64,000 nucleotides of DNA from Pycnococcus provasolii. Taxonomy: Eukaryota; Chlorophyta; Pseudoscourfieldiophyceae; Pseudoscourfieldiales; Pycnococcaceae. The stretch is taken from the NCBI GenBank assembly GCA_938743325.2, contig OW568863.1:930001-994000 (forward strand), written 5' to 3'. The notes beneath the pieces are model-generated. The model worked only from the letters and a program-made list of their open reading frames with translations, had not been told where the DNA came from and made no database searches. Below, one piece after another: positions 50,383-60,100 of the stretch (within the stretch, counting starts at the first letter, position 1; every line of letters begins with the position of its first letter). The position numbers and the translations under genes were made by a program.

Positions 50383-50907
50383 ATGCCACCCGACCGCGAG
50401 GCGAGGTGCAAGCACTGCGGCAAGAGCGGCGCGCGCGACGACTACCGCCGCGCGTTCGGCGTGCGCGTCTGCTCTGCATGCTCCTCCGACGACGCGTGCC
50501 CGTCGGCGGCGCTCATCACCAAGACGACGGCAAAGAGCAGATTCCACGTCACGGACATGGACCTCGACGCGCTTGGCAGTCTCGAGCGTGCGAATCCGCA
50601 CAGGCCAAGCTGGGCACCTGTCAAGCTCTATCTGGTTGAGCAGGTGGAAGCTATCGCGCACGCAAAGTGGGGTGGCGCCAACGGACTCGCGCGGCGGCGG
50701 AGGGCATGCGTGGAAGCTCGCGTCACGCGAGCGCAGGGTGTCACTGCGCCATCGGTTGACGAAACGCCGGCAGCGAAACGAAGGCGACGGGACGGTGGCG
50801 ATGGTGACGACGAAAATGTTGCACGCCTTGCACCTCGTGCGGTTGGTGCGCTGGCCATTTCGAGCGAGAACGGAGGCGCCGCTGCGGACGACGAGGGGGA
50901 GTTGTGA
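50383..50907 (+). CDS. XPA: XPA-like nucleotide-excision-repair protein, short
   Basis: A 174-residue protein matching the central DNA-binding domain of XPA. A zinc finger C-x2-C-x17-C-x2-C (CKHCGKSGARDDYRRAFGVR then VCSAC) is followed by the characteristic ALITKTTAKSRFHVTDMDLD, NPHRPSWAPVKLYLVEQV and a basic helix ARRRRACVEARVTRAQ. In animals and fungi XPA verifies lesions and positions TFIIH, RPA and ERCC1-XPF. Here the finger starts at residue 9, so the N-terminal RPA32- and ERCC1-binding region is absent from this exon; a stop lies six codons upstream of ATG, and a spliced upstream exon is possible. The C-terminal TFIIH-binding Cys cluster is also missing. The tail has a KRRRR nuclear signal. 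TGTAA follows at 50938. Confidence 0.85.
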   Translation: MPPDREARCKHCGKSGARDDYRRAFGVRVCSACSSDDACPSAALITKTTAKSRFHVTDMDLDALGSLERANPHRPSWAPVKLYLVEQVEAIAHAKWGGANGLARRRRACVEARVTRAQGVTAPSVDETPAAKRRRRDGGDGDDENVARLAPRAVGALAISSENGGAAADDEGEL

Positions 50908-50937
50908 AGTTGAGGCTTTCTTGTCAATAAAATGTAC

Positions 50938-50942
50938 TGTAA
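50938..50942 (+). terminator. TGTAA polyadenylation signal of XPA-like gene
   Basis: TGTAA lies 30 bases past the stop, in the 52-base gap before the convergent methyltransferase. Confidence 0.55.
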
Positions 50943-50959
50943 GTATGTATACAAAACTT

Positions 50960-52018
50960 CTACGAGACATTTTCAAAGAAGTCCTCGTCGGCATCTTCGC
51001 CCCAAGCGTTGACACGCGTGTGAAATACGTCAGTCTCCGCCTCGCTTCGGAGCGTCTGCACCGCGCGGAACGTGCACCAGCCTTCTGGGTAAGCGGTCGC
51101 ATCGTGTTCGTCATCCTCCTGATCGCGCACGCCTGCGAGCAAGCCGTGTCGCGCAAGCAGTTCTCCCACGGAGGACACGCCACGTTCAGGCCAGTCGACC
51201 ACGGGCAAAACGCCGCACACGTCGCTACCCTTTGCAGCAGCGAGCGCCACTTTGCCGACGAGTTGATCCACCATGTCAAAAGCCAACAATTCGTCGGCGG
51301 TCGCCAGCGCGCCGCCGTCGTCGCTGTTGTTTGTGTCGCACCACCACGCCGCTGGAGACAGCACCCACATGCTTGGCGACTTGGGATCGTATCCGTCATC
51401 GACGAGCGCATCGTACCAGTCACCTTCGTCGCACGCAAGTCGCCGCAGGCGCATGCGTCTTGGCGGGCGAGGCGCCTTTGTCCTGGCCGCGAGCGCCTCG
51501 TTGAGTGCATGTGCCTTCGCGGTAGCGACGTCGAATGCCCGCACACCTTCCGCATTTCCCTCCAACGGCAAGCGCCACGGCCTGGTATCGACTCCCGGCC
51601 CGACGAGAACGAGCTGTGCGGGCATGCTTCCCGTTCTCGCGGCGTGCGCTGCGATGGAGGTGGCGCACACCTCGTCGAGTCTCGGCGCACCTTCTCCGAG
51701 CGCGTGCGCGCGCGTGAAAGTTGTGTGCTGATTGTCCTCGAGGCCTTGTGCTGTGTCGCTGGCGATGGAGGCAAGCAGCGCGTCCCTTCGCGCGTCGGGC
51801 ATGGACAATAAAGTCCTGGAGGGGTGTGCCATCAGGTGCAAAAGCGCCTCACGGACGTCGGGTGACGAATCACCACCAACGAGAGAACGCGCACGTAATT
51901 GTACAGGTGTATTTTGTAAAGGTGTACATCCAGATACAGGGGTACGAAACGAAGCAAGCCTGTGACGTGAAAGACGCAGACGAGGCGACCATGAGACGGC
52001 CATGGCCATGGCAGGCAT
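50960..52018 (-). CDS. LCM/PPM1-type SAM-dependent methyltransferase
   Basis: A 352-residue protein. The SAM-binding region AQLVLVGPGVDTRPWRLPLE followed by a strand ending in an acidic residue (AFDVATAKAH) matches the leucine-carboxyl-methyltransferase-like family, whose members show VVxLGxGxDTRxxR. The N-terminal ~45 residues are Arg/Ser-rich (WSPRLRLSRHRLASFRTP) and may be an organelle transit peptide; three Met residues compete for the start. Some family members methylate phosphatase PP2A; most have unknown small-molecule or protein substrates. It is tail-to-tail with XPA and head-to-head with the TRM9-like gene. Confidence 0.75.
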   Translation of the reverse strand: MPAMAMAVSWSPRLRLSRHRLASFRTPVSGCTPLQNTPVQLRARSLVGGDSSPDVREALLHLMAHPSRTLLSMPDARRDALLASIASDTAQGLEDNQHTTFTRAHALGEGAPRLDEVCATSIAAHAARTGSMPAQLVLVGPGVDTRPWRLPLEGNAEGVRAFDVATAKAHALNEALAARTKAPRPPRRMRLRRLACDEGDWYDALVDDGYDPKSPSMWVLSPAAWWCDTNNSDDGGALATADELLAFDMVDQLVGKVALAAAKGSDVCGVLPVVDWPERGVSSVGELLARHGLLAGVRDQEDDEHDATAYPEGWCTFRAVQTLRSEAETDVFHTRVNAWGEDADEDFFENVS

Positions 52019-52190
52019 TCCCCCTCTTTGAAAAAGGCTCCTCTCCTCGGGACCCTCTTTTCAGTTTTCGTTTTCTTCCCTCCCCGGACACCGGATTTCT
52101 GTGTAAAATAACCATCCCCTGGGTTTCCCCAATCCAGTTATCGCCGGTACATAATCGTAACCTATCGTAAGTTCATTGTTGTTGTTGTGA
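52019..52190. promoter_or_regulatory. Compact divergent promoter, LCM methyltransferase / TRM9-like
   Basis: At most 172 bases separate the outermost ATGs (400 if the TRM9-like start at 52419 is used). No specific element was recognised. Confidence 0.45.
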
Positions 52191-53468
52191 ATGCGCATCA
52201 GCAGCAGCATCAGCATCATCAGGCCTTGTAGTACCAAGAGTAGTAGTAGTGCTGCGTGCTTTTTTCGTCTTATTGGTACCTGTATCACGTGCTTTCGAGT
52301 TTTCAACTCCCAAACGACTTCTCTCACCGGTGCTCGTGAGAGATTTCAGATTTCATCCTCATCCGTTTCCAGGTTGGTGTTTCCTTCATTTTCATTTTCA
52401 TCATCTTTTCGTTCCGTCATGACCCTTGACGACGCCGATGCCGCTATGCCTGGGGCCTCTTCCGATGCCGATGCCTCTGCTGGTGGTGCCGATGCTGACC
52501 AAATAAGGACGTGTTGTGCAGCGGGCTCGATGGGACGCAAACGACGCAAACGCGAAGAGCGGAAAGCAACAAAAAAACTGCAAAATGCTAGTAGTGGTGG
52601 CAAAAAGTCAGGACCAACGCCGCCAACGCCCAAAATGACACCCGTGCCAACCGACATGCTTACCACCGTCGACGAAGAAAGAAAAAGACAAAACGAACAT
52701 AACAAACACGCGCTCACGTCCATAGAAAGAGAGCACGTCATGGCGGTATACGATACCGTGGCTGAGCAGTGGCATGCAACCAGATACAAGCCATGGCCCA
52801 AGGTGGTGGACTTCGTGCAGACGCTGCCGCCTCGTTCCCTCGTCGCGGACGTTGGAAGCGGAAACGGAAAGCACGCCGCGGCTGCGACAAAGCTAGGACA
52901 CGAGGTAGTCTGCGTCGACTTCAGCGCGTCGCTGTGCGCCGTAAGCGCCGCATCGCACGGACTCGACAACGTCGTCGGAGACGCCGCCGCGCCTCCACTG
53001 CGTCGTGGAGCTTTCGATGCAGCCCTATCCATCGCGGTACTGCACCACGTCGCGACGCTCGAGCGGCGACAGGCGCTCGTCGCCGAGACGATGCGGTGCC
53101 TGCGCGTCGGCGGACGCGCTCTCTTCTACGCATGGGCACGAGAGCAGGAGCGAAGCGGCGGGACGTCGGGGCACGAGTTTGGCAAGCATGCCGACGTCCT
53201 CGTGCCGTGGCACCATCGCACGTTCGAGCATGGGTCCAAGGCGACCGCCGACGAGGCGCAGCGTCTCGAGGTGTGTCGTGCAGCTGCACCCGCGCAACAT
53301 GGCGTTGTTGACGCAGAAAAGCGCGCCGTCATCTACCAGCGATATTGTCACGTGTACGAGGCTGGAGAACTGGACCAACTTTTCGAGCCAATCAAAGATT
53401 GGGTGGATGTGGTTCGCGTGTACGAGGACACGGGCAATCACTGCGTGGAGGCGCGTAGGACTGCTTAA
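52191..53468 (+). CDS. TRM9: TRM9/ALKBH8-type tRNA wobble-uridine methyltransferase
   Basis: A 425-residue frame from the first ATG; a start at 52419 (349 residues) may be the true one, because the first 76 residues are Ser/Phe-rich and look like 5' UTR or a transit peptide. The core (~180-425) carries the family's signature YDTVAEQWHATRYKPWPKVV, motif I SLVADVGSGNGKHAAA, AALSIAVLHHVAT, LRVGGRALFYAWAREQE and the C-terminal YQRYCHVYEAGELDQLF ... DTGNHCV. Family members methylate carboxymethyluridine at the tRNA wobble position, normally with TRM112. No AlkB domain is attached, as in yeast Trm9. A Lys/Arg-rich segment (GRKRRKREERKATKK) precedes the core. Confidence 0.9.
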   Translation: MRISSSISIIRPCSTKSSSSAACFFRLIGTCITCFRVFNSQTTSLTGARERFQISSSSVSRLVFPSFSFSSSFRSVMTLDDADAAMPGASSDADASAGGADADQIRTCCAAGSMGRKRRKREERKATKKLQNASSGGKKSGPTPPTPKMTPVPTDMLTTVDEERKRQNEHNKHALTSIEREHVMAVYDTVAEQWHATRYKPWPKVVDFVQTLPPRSLVADVGSGNGKHAAAATKLGHEVVCVDFSASLCAVSAASHGLDNVVGDAAAPPLRRGAFDAALSIAVLHHVATLERRQALVAETMRCLRVGGRALFYAWAREQERSGGTSGHEFGKHADVLVPWHHRTFEHGSKATADEAQRLEVCRAAAPAQHGVVDAEKRAVIYQRYCHVYEAGELDQLFEPIKDWVDVVRVYEDTGNHCVEARRTA

Positions 53469-53475
53469 TGTTGTA

Positions 53476-53480
53476 TGTAA
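53476..53480 (+). terminator. TGTAA polyadenylation signal
   Basis: TGTAA directly follows the TRM9-like stop in a 47-base convergent gap. Confidence 0.5.
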
Positions 53481-53515
53481 CGATGTGTACAAATAGTGTT
53501 GATATTTGATTACAA

Positions 53516-54331
53516 CTAACCTTGCTTCTCCTTCTTCCTGAAACTGCTCACCGCGTTCGGCAAAAGGAGTGGAAGGAAGATGCCAACCGTAGCTGCGACT
53601 GTCACCTTCCACGTGTGTTGCACGCACACGGCGTGCAAGAAAGCTAGTGCCTCTCCACCCCACAACGTTGCTCCAGCAGCACGAAAAGCTGCAAGTCTTG
53701 CCAACGTGCTAAGCAGAACGAACGCGGCAAACCTATGCGTGGGGACGTCAGATATAGATATGCCTGCAAGTGCAAGGGTCGCAGCATTTGGGAACACAAG
53801 CGCAGCGAGAAGCGAGACTGCAGTGGAGAGCCATTTCTTTCTCTTCGCCGTTGACTTCTTCGGCGACGAGCGCTCCTCTCCTTCCATCGAGCTAGTCAAC
53901 TTCCCCTGTGCCCAAGCGAGCACCTTCGGGCCGTGAACGCGTGCTGCGTGGTACGTTATTGTGTCTTCGATGGTTCTCCTGAGGAGTGCGATCGTCAGCC
54001 ACGTGAGTTCGTCCGTGTGCTTCAACGTCAGCGCAAGCATCACATCGCTAGCATTTAAGGCGAGAATCGTGGATGGAAATTCGTGCGCAAACGCCGGAGC
54101 GAGCGCCTCTCCCAGCTTCCCGCATAATGTGCAGAGCACGACGAGTCCGATGCAGAAGCTGTCGGACCACAGCAGTGTAAAAAGTGGAGTCAATATGACG
54201 GCGCTCACCACCATGGCGACGCCGCCGAACATGGTCGCTTGGGCGTAGACGGAGTTATGCGTGAACGGCATCTCAGGCACGTTGCTGAACGCCCACGGAG
54301 GCGGAGACGTCAGGTGGCGCAGCAGCTCCAT
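53516..54331 (-). CDS. Unrecognised multipass membrane protein, possible ER retrieval signal
   Basis: A 271-residue protein from ATG 54331 (the frame upstream has only GTG). About five hydrophobic segments are visible: GGVAMVVSAVILTPLFTLL, FCIGLVVLCTLCGKLG, STAVSLLAALVFPNAATLAL, FAAFVLLSTLARLAAF and VTVAATVGIFLPLLLP. A charged loop rich in Ser/Lys (EGEERSSPKKSTAKRKK) sits in the middle. The C-terminus KEKQG fits the K-x-K-x-x dilysine pattern used for ER retrieval if the tail is cytosolic. No family was recognised. Its upstream DNA contains five CGTCA repeats. Confidence 0.7.
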   Translation of the reverse strand: MELLRHLTSPPPWAFSNVPEMPFTHNSVYAQATMFGGVAMVVSAVILTPLFTLLWSDSFCIGLVVLCTLCGKLGEALAPAFAHEFPSTILALNASDVMLALTLKHTDELTWLTIALLRRTIEDTITYHAARVHGPKVLAWAQGKLTSSMEGEERSSPKKSTAKRKKWLSTAVSLLAALVFPNAATLALAGISISDVPTHRFAAFVLLSTLARLAAFRAAGATLWGGEALAFLHAVCVQHTWKVTVAATVGIFLPLLLPNAVSSFRKKEKQG

Positions 54332-54615
54332 CTCGACGAAAATAACACGGAGGAGCCCTTGTTCCCGCAGGGAGAGGGAGAGCGGGAGAGGGATGAGATT
54401 GGGGATCCGTCGTAGTACTAGGTACAGTCGAGGGGAATCGTCGAAGGGAATCGTTGGAGGATTAATCGGCACACTGGAAAACACGGCTGTTGTTATATAG
54501 TTGGTACATACGTCACGTCACGTCACGTCACGTCACGGCTTAGATGATGTTTGACATGAGAGGTTTCCTGGATTTGTATGTAAATTTCTGATTAACTGTG
54601 TGTTTATATGTATAA
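54332..54615. promoter_or_regulatory. Promoter region of membrane-protein gene, 3' region of MATE gene
   Basis: 284 non-coding bases. The CGTCA repeat array at 54511-54535 is the only distinctive element. Confidence 0.5.
54511..54535 (-). promoter_or_regulatory. Tandem CGTCA x5 (TGACG, bZIP-type site)
   Basis: Five head-to-tail CGTCA units read TGACG on the gene strand, about 180-205 bases before the ATG at 54331. TGACG is the core of plant as-1 and CRE-like bZIP sites. A regulatory role is inference; it could be a plain microsatellite. Confidence 0.5.
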
Positions 54616-56376
54616 TTACACGGCGGCATCCTGCTTGTCTCTCTGCTGCTTGTTCTGAGACGCGGAAAACAACTTGCCGCCAGGTCCTGGCGCGGCGACG
54701 CCGACGAGCAGCGGGCCGCGCATAAACCTCAAATGGAATCGCATGGCGAAGAGCAAGAGCAGTGTTGCATAGTACGCGAAAAGCCCGGTCCACACGGCGC
54801 TCAAACTAGGCGTAGTCGACGACCAGCGTAGCAGGAATACCAGCGTTGCAAGGCACGCGCCGCACGCGGGGGCGAAGCACATCGCGCAGAAGCGAACGTC
54901 ACCAGCGCCAAGCAGCACTCCCTCGTATGCGTTGTTGGCACTCGCGGCGATGAAGAGCGCGAGCGGGAAGATGGCACCACGCGCCTCGTTAAGTGCCGCG
55001 GCAGCCGCATCATCACCGCCAGCCTGACTCGGCAGGAACCACGCCGGCCAAACGTCGCGTCCCACGTAAGACGCCACGGCAAGAGCAACCGCCGTGACCG
55101 AGCCGTATCGCACCACCATGTGCGCACTTCTTCGTGCGCGTGCGCGCCCTTCAGCGCCGGCGGAGTACGCGTTCGCGACGACACTTTGACCCACCGCCTG
55201 GAATGCCCAAGTCGCGCAGATGGTCAGCGTGCACACCTGTCGAAGCACCTGGTGACCAGCCGCTGCGGGTGTGCCGAGCTTGTTGGCGCACGTTCCCGCG
55301 ACAGTGTACACGATATTAATGAAGCTGGCACGCATTAGGAATAGCAGGCACTGCCTTATCGTATCGCCGAGATCGCCCGCGAGCACGACGCGCCCGAATA
55401 GCAACGTCTTGATCTGCGCCATGGCACCGCCGGGACCGCGCGGCATGCCAAACTTGGCGCCGTCGCGCAGCAGGTAGTGCGTGAACGCCGCAGCGCCTCC
55501 CCACTGCGCGAGCGTGGTGGCGAGCGCGCTTCCGCGAACGCCAAGATTCGCTCTGTAGATGAGCAGCGGGTTGAGCACGGCATTAGCCGCGTTCAGTCCT
55601 GCGATGCAGATAAATGGCACACGGAGCTCGAGAAGGGCGCGGTATGCACCCTCGGCGACCACGAGCACCATTCCCGCGGGGATAGCTAGCAGCCGCACAG
55701 CCATGAACGCCCTCGCATCATCCTCAATCTCGTCGTTGGTGCCTGCGGCTCGCAGCAAGCTGGTCGGAGCTGCGAGGAGCACGATCGCGATGACGACGCC
55801 AGAGATGACGGCGATGCGCAGCGCCACGGCCAGGGCGCTGAGAGCGGCGGCGTTGTTGTGCTGCGCCCTTGCGGTTGCAAGTCGATCTGTGGTGGTTGTG
55901 GCGAGGCTGCAGCTTGCGAAGAAGGATATGAGGTTGAATACGACGGTGTTGGTTCCAAGCGCGGCGACGGGCCCGACACCCAGACCTCCGACGAAGAAGG
56001 AGTCGACGAGTCCCATGAGCGGCTCAGCTGCGCTGGATGCTGCGCATATTCCCGCGTTGTACCAGATTTCGCGCGGCGAGACGTCTGCGTTAGCTCCTGG
56101 GCTGTTGAGGTCCTTGTTCAGCTTCGAGCTGGATGACGACGAGACCATCCGTCCAGAGTTGGACTTTCCTTTTTTCATTTTGTTCAGCAGGCCAACCCCA
56201 CCCGTCGCACCCCCGTGGATATCTCCCGAGTCGTCGGAGTCGAGGTCGTGCGGCGACGTTGGTGCAGGTGACATGGCGACACCGCCGTGGCCGGCACCTT
56301 GCCTGGACGAGAGGCCGTTGACCATCCGCGACAGAGGCGAGTCGGGCGCTTGCACTTGCTGTGCGGCCGCGGCCAT
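54616..56376 (-). CDS. MATE-family efflux transporter
   Basis: A 586-residue protein from ATG 56376; an upstream GTG is ignored. After a ~100-residue Ser/Gly/Lys-rich cytosolic leader, about 12 membrane helices form two MATE halves. Recognisable segments are SSAAEPLMGLVDSFFVGGLG, AALGTNTVVFNLISFF, ALLELRVPFICIAGLNAANAV (in parts), TPAAAGHQVLRQVCTLT and AFQAVGQSVVANAYSAG. The segment PLMGLVDSFFVG matches the plant EDS5/DinF-like subgroup, often plastid-located citrate, salicylate or drug/cation antiporters. The leader is compatible with a transit peptide but not decisive. Substrate unknown. Confidence 0.88.
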   Translation of the reverse strand: MAAAAQQVQAPDSPLSRMVNGLSSRQGAGHGGVAMSPAPTSPHDLDSDDSGDIHGGATGGVGLLNKMKKGKSNSGRMVSSSSSSKLNKDLNSPGANADVSPREIWYNAGICAASSAAEPLMGLVDSFFVGGLGVGPVAALGTNTVVFNLISFFASCSLATTTTDRLATARAQHNNAAALSALAVALRIAVISGVVIAIVLLAAPTSLLRAAGTNDEIEDDARAFMAVRLLAIPAGMVLVVAEGAYRALLELRVPFICIAGLNAANAVLNPLLIYRANLGVRGSALATTLAQWGGAAAFTHYLLRDGAKFGMPRGPGGAMAQIKTLLFGRVVLAGDLGDTIRQCLLFLMRASFINIVYTVAGTCANKLGTPAAAGHQVLRQVCTLTICATWAFQAVGQSVVANAYSAGAEGRARARRSAHMVVRYGSVTAVALAVASYVGRDVWPAWFLPSQAGGDDAAAAALNEARGAIFPLALFIAASANNAYEGVLLGAGDVRFCAMCFAPACGACLATLVFLLRWSSTTPSLSAVWTGLFAYYATLLLLFAMRFHLRFMRGPLLVGVAAPGPGGKLFSASQNKQQRDKQDAAV

Positions 56377-57119
56377 CTCAGCTTCTTTGAAAACTTGGGC
56401 ACCGTACCTGATACGATACGAGGCAACCTCCCGATGGGCCGGCCGACGCCTCAGCACGACCTTTCGGACGCCTCAACCGAGAGCTCTCTCTCTTCCTAAG
56501 AGTAGTCTAATCGCGCGTAAACTGACCAAAGAAAAGGTAAATTTTACCACTTCACGTTGTGTCGTCACTCGTCAGTACCAAATAGTACTATCCAACACTC
56601 AACGACAGACACAGATGACAGACAGAGCTCCGGATGCCGGAGGCGAGCGAGACAACAGTCAACAGGCAGAGGGCATCATCGTGAGAAATCGTGCCGCGGG
56701 GTGGAGGTCAATATGCCCTGCCCCAGAAGAGGTTCGGGGATGGGAGGGATGCGAAGAAATAGCCTTCACGCTAAGTTTAGGAAGGCGTGCTGGGCGTGCT
56801 GTGGGAACTCCCATGGCGTGCTCGGTATCTAAGGTTAGATAGACTATTTTTTGCAGTAACCCTTATAAAGCGTCTATCTTGAAAAAGAAAAAGAATTATC
56901 CTTATGCACAGTAGATTAATAGATTTGAGTAAGAGGAAATTTTCCTTGTGCGCCGTCGATATATTGGTTCGTGATATAGATGGTTATCTTCTCGCAGTCA
57001 AAGCAAAGGGAGAATCGATTACAGTACACACTTGGTACTTCAACTTATAAAATCGCTGTCCGAATAGATTGTCCTCCAAAATCAATCTCCCCTGCGCTAA
57101 ATCATCTTCACCACAGGAT
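56377..57119. other. Intergenic region between MATE and PDS5 genes
   Basis: 743 bases. An ATG at 56617 on the plus strand opens a 75-codon frame (MTDRAPDAGGERDNSQQAEG), but with no domain and doubtful codon character. From about 56840 to 57060 the DNA is AT-rich and probably the PDS5 3' region, with TTACA (minus-strand TGTAA) at 57019-57023. Confidence 0.5.
57019..57023 (-). terminator. TGTAA polyadenylation signal of PDS5 gene
   Basis: TTACA on the plus strand, about 100 bases past the PDS5 stop on the coding strand. Confidence 0.45.
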
Positions 57120-60100
57120 TTAGCGCCTCCGGGTCTGGCGAGTCGTCGCCTTTGCCTTCGCCTCCTTTTCTGCAGCCACGCGAGCAGGGTTGCGTTTAAT
57201 CATCTTCTTGAAGTTTCCGAAGAGGCCGCTGCTCTCCTCTTCGTCGTCATCCTCCTCCTCGTCAATATCAAAGGCTGGAGTCTCCTTGGCGCTCTTCTGG
57301 CCACGGGCCGCCGGTGCCTCCTCAAAGCCATCCTCCTCCTCCTCCTCCTCGACTATAGCAACACCTGCTGCCACCGCTGCGCGAGTGGCACGCTGATGGC
57401 GAATTGGTTGAGGGCTTGGGCGAGTCACCTCAGCATCTTCCATATCCTCGTCATCTTCCTCGTCGTCGTTGTCGGCAGCAGCGTCAGCACGGCCGCCCGG
57501 GGCTCGACGAGCCTTTTTCGCCCGAGGTGCGGCAGTGCCACCACCCCCAGCAGCCTTGCGCGTGCGACGAGGCTTACCCTCTTGTGCTGCCATTCCGTCC
57601 ACATGCGGCGCGACCTCGCGCTCAGATGGCACTGCGTCCGCGTCGGGGACTGACGCACCGAGAGGCCCCATTGGCACCTTGACACTCGACGAGTCGCCCG
57701 CCTGTGCATTCCGGTAGCACCACGTAGGAAGTCGCACGGCATGTTCCGGAAGCGCAGCCGATGTGGGAGCACCAAAGGCAAGTCGTGCGCCATGCCCGCT
57801 CTCCTCAAGCCAACGCTCCAATGCAACGAACGCGACATCAGCGCTCAGCCACAGCGCTGATGTTGCGCTCGCGTCGTTTGCATCGCCCGCGAGGCGTATG
57901 CATGCGAGAGTCTTGCGCAGCACAGCAAGGCTCTGCCGTGCCGACGCGATTGCCGATCCGTCCGAAGATGAGGAAGCGAGGCAAGCTTCGAAAAGCGCGT
58001 AGCAGCTGCGAAGCAGACGTGTGGTGGAAGATTCCTCAAGCGCAGTGCCATTCGCTTCGAGATTGGCCGAGCGCGCGAAGGCTGGAAGCAGGTAGGCAAA
58101 GCAGTACGCCGGATCCATGTCGGTGCGCATCGCAACAGCCGTGTGCGACGTAGTGCCCTGCGCATTCTCCTGCGCCTGCCGCGCGGTTCGCTCGTGCATG
58201 GCGCGGTCACGGCGCACTGCTGCGGTCGCGCTGCGGACATCCGAGCGAAGATGGTCAGCCTCTCCAGCCGTGAATGTCCCCAAATGAGCCAAGCGCAGAG
58301 CAGCGAGCGCCAGGAAGCGGGCAGCTCGCGGGGCTGGGCGCGCCTCCGAGCTCGGCGCGTACGCATTCGCCGTGACGTTGAATGTGATCAGGCTGTTTAC
58401 CACACTTCCGACACGAGACCGCACATCCGCGCTCTCGTGAACGCAAACAGCTGCCAGCGCTTCGTAAAGCGAGAAAGGAAAGGCTGCGGCGTGACGCTTT
58501 GCAAGCACCGGCACCGCACGGGCTAAGCTCTCGAGAGCGAGTTCGCCGTCAGCATCTTTCGCCGCCGCAGCAGCCGCGGCAGGTTCGAAGAGCCGAGCGA
58601 TGGCACCGCACAGTGCCGCCACGCGCGCCGTTGTCTCGTCCCGAGCAGGCGTTATGGCTTCTTTGCCGTGCGCAGCAGGACTCCATGCGCCAAGGGCAAG
58701 CGCACAGGTCTCGGCAGCCGCGGCACATGAGTGAAGTTCAGCGGCGGCGGGCGATGAGGTACCGCGGCGCTTCACGACGCAGCGGGATGGTGCCAGTGCC
58801 CACAGGCTGGATGCAACACCAGAGGACATCGGCGAGTCGGCGCTCGCGGCAGCTCGCTTGCCCTTGCCGCGGCTCTGCTGCGGCTGAGAGCTGACTTCGC
58901 CGCCGGTGCAATCAGGAAACGCCTGCGCGAGCAGCCCGACGACAGTGGTAGCGTGCGCATCCGAAGGGCGAGCCTCGAAGCGCGTGCGCCAGTCGCGAGC
59001 AAAGTCCTCCATCGCCGCTTCGGCGACAGACGCTGCCTCGGCATCCTTGGCGACTTGCGCAGACTCAGCGGCATGGCGGAGCGCCATGATTGCACCAGCC
59101 GCCGCGCGGCGCGCGGCTCGTGCCTTTTCGCTGGGCACAACCTCGGTGGGTACACCCGATATGCAGCACTTCAGCGCACGATCCAGCTCTGGCGCCTCGA
59201 GCCCGGACAGGAGCGTGCGACCTCCGGGTGCCATCAGAAGAGCGAGGCAGTGCTCGAGAATCTCTGGCGAGGACGCCTTTCCAAATTCGAGCAGCGCGAG
59301 GAATGAGCTGCTGGACGCGCCGAGAATGCTGGGGAAGTGAAGTGATGCCAGCTCGAGCACGCAGAATGCTCCGGAAATGGCTGCGCGCACAGCCGGCGAC
59401 ATGTCGACGGTACCGCCACGCGCACGCTTTCCGCCGCCGCCGGACGTGCTGGCCACGGCCAAGTCACGAACGAGTCCGCAGAGCGCCGCAAGTACATCTC
59501 CGCCAATGCAAGCCGTACCGAGACGCGCGACGAGACCGGCGACATGCTCACCGTAAGCCTTGTTACCGCCAGCGGTTTCGGTTGCGCTCGGCGGCGCGGT
59601 TGCGAAGCGCGCGCACGCATCAGATGCAGCCGCCTTGCGCTGCGCCTGACTGCTTCCCACGACGTCGAGCAGAACGTCGAGGGCGGCGAATGCACGGCGA
59701 TCCTTGCACCTCGCCATGCGCAAGAGATGCTCGCGCGCCTTCTCCGGCTCGGGGAAGTATGTCGCAAGGGTGCGTGCCGGCTGTCCGACGACGCTCTCGG
59801 CGGCTCCAGCATCCGCGCGTCGCTTGCGCAGGAACCACGCCACGCCATCGTGTACGCGCTTTTTCGTCGCCAGCAGTGTCGCGACGCTGCGCCGCAGCGC
59901 CATGGCTGCCGGCGATGCTGCGCCACCTTCGGCGCGGAATGCCTCGCCTGCGGCGAGCATCCAGCTGGCTGCGTAGGCGCGGGGAGATGACCGCGTTGGC
60001 GTGCACCACTCGCTGGGAAAGACATCGTCGGCACTCACGATCTCCGCACTCGCGCGCGTGGTGGTTGCTGCGCTGGCCGAGTCGACGCTTGCAGCCACAA

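Noticed and set aside
49838-51811. A 657-codon plus-strand open frame across three genes
   Set aside because: It runs out of frame through XPA and antisense to the LCM methyltransferase; both real genes have clear motifs, and the long frame has none.
55559-56842. A 427-codon plus-strand open frame antisense to the MATE transporter
   Set aside because: It mirrors G/C-rich codons of the MATE gene and has no recognisable domain.
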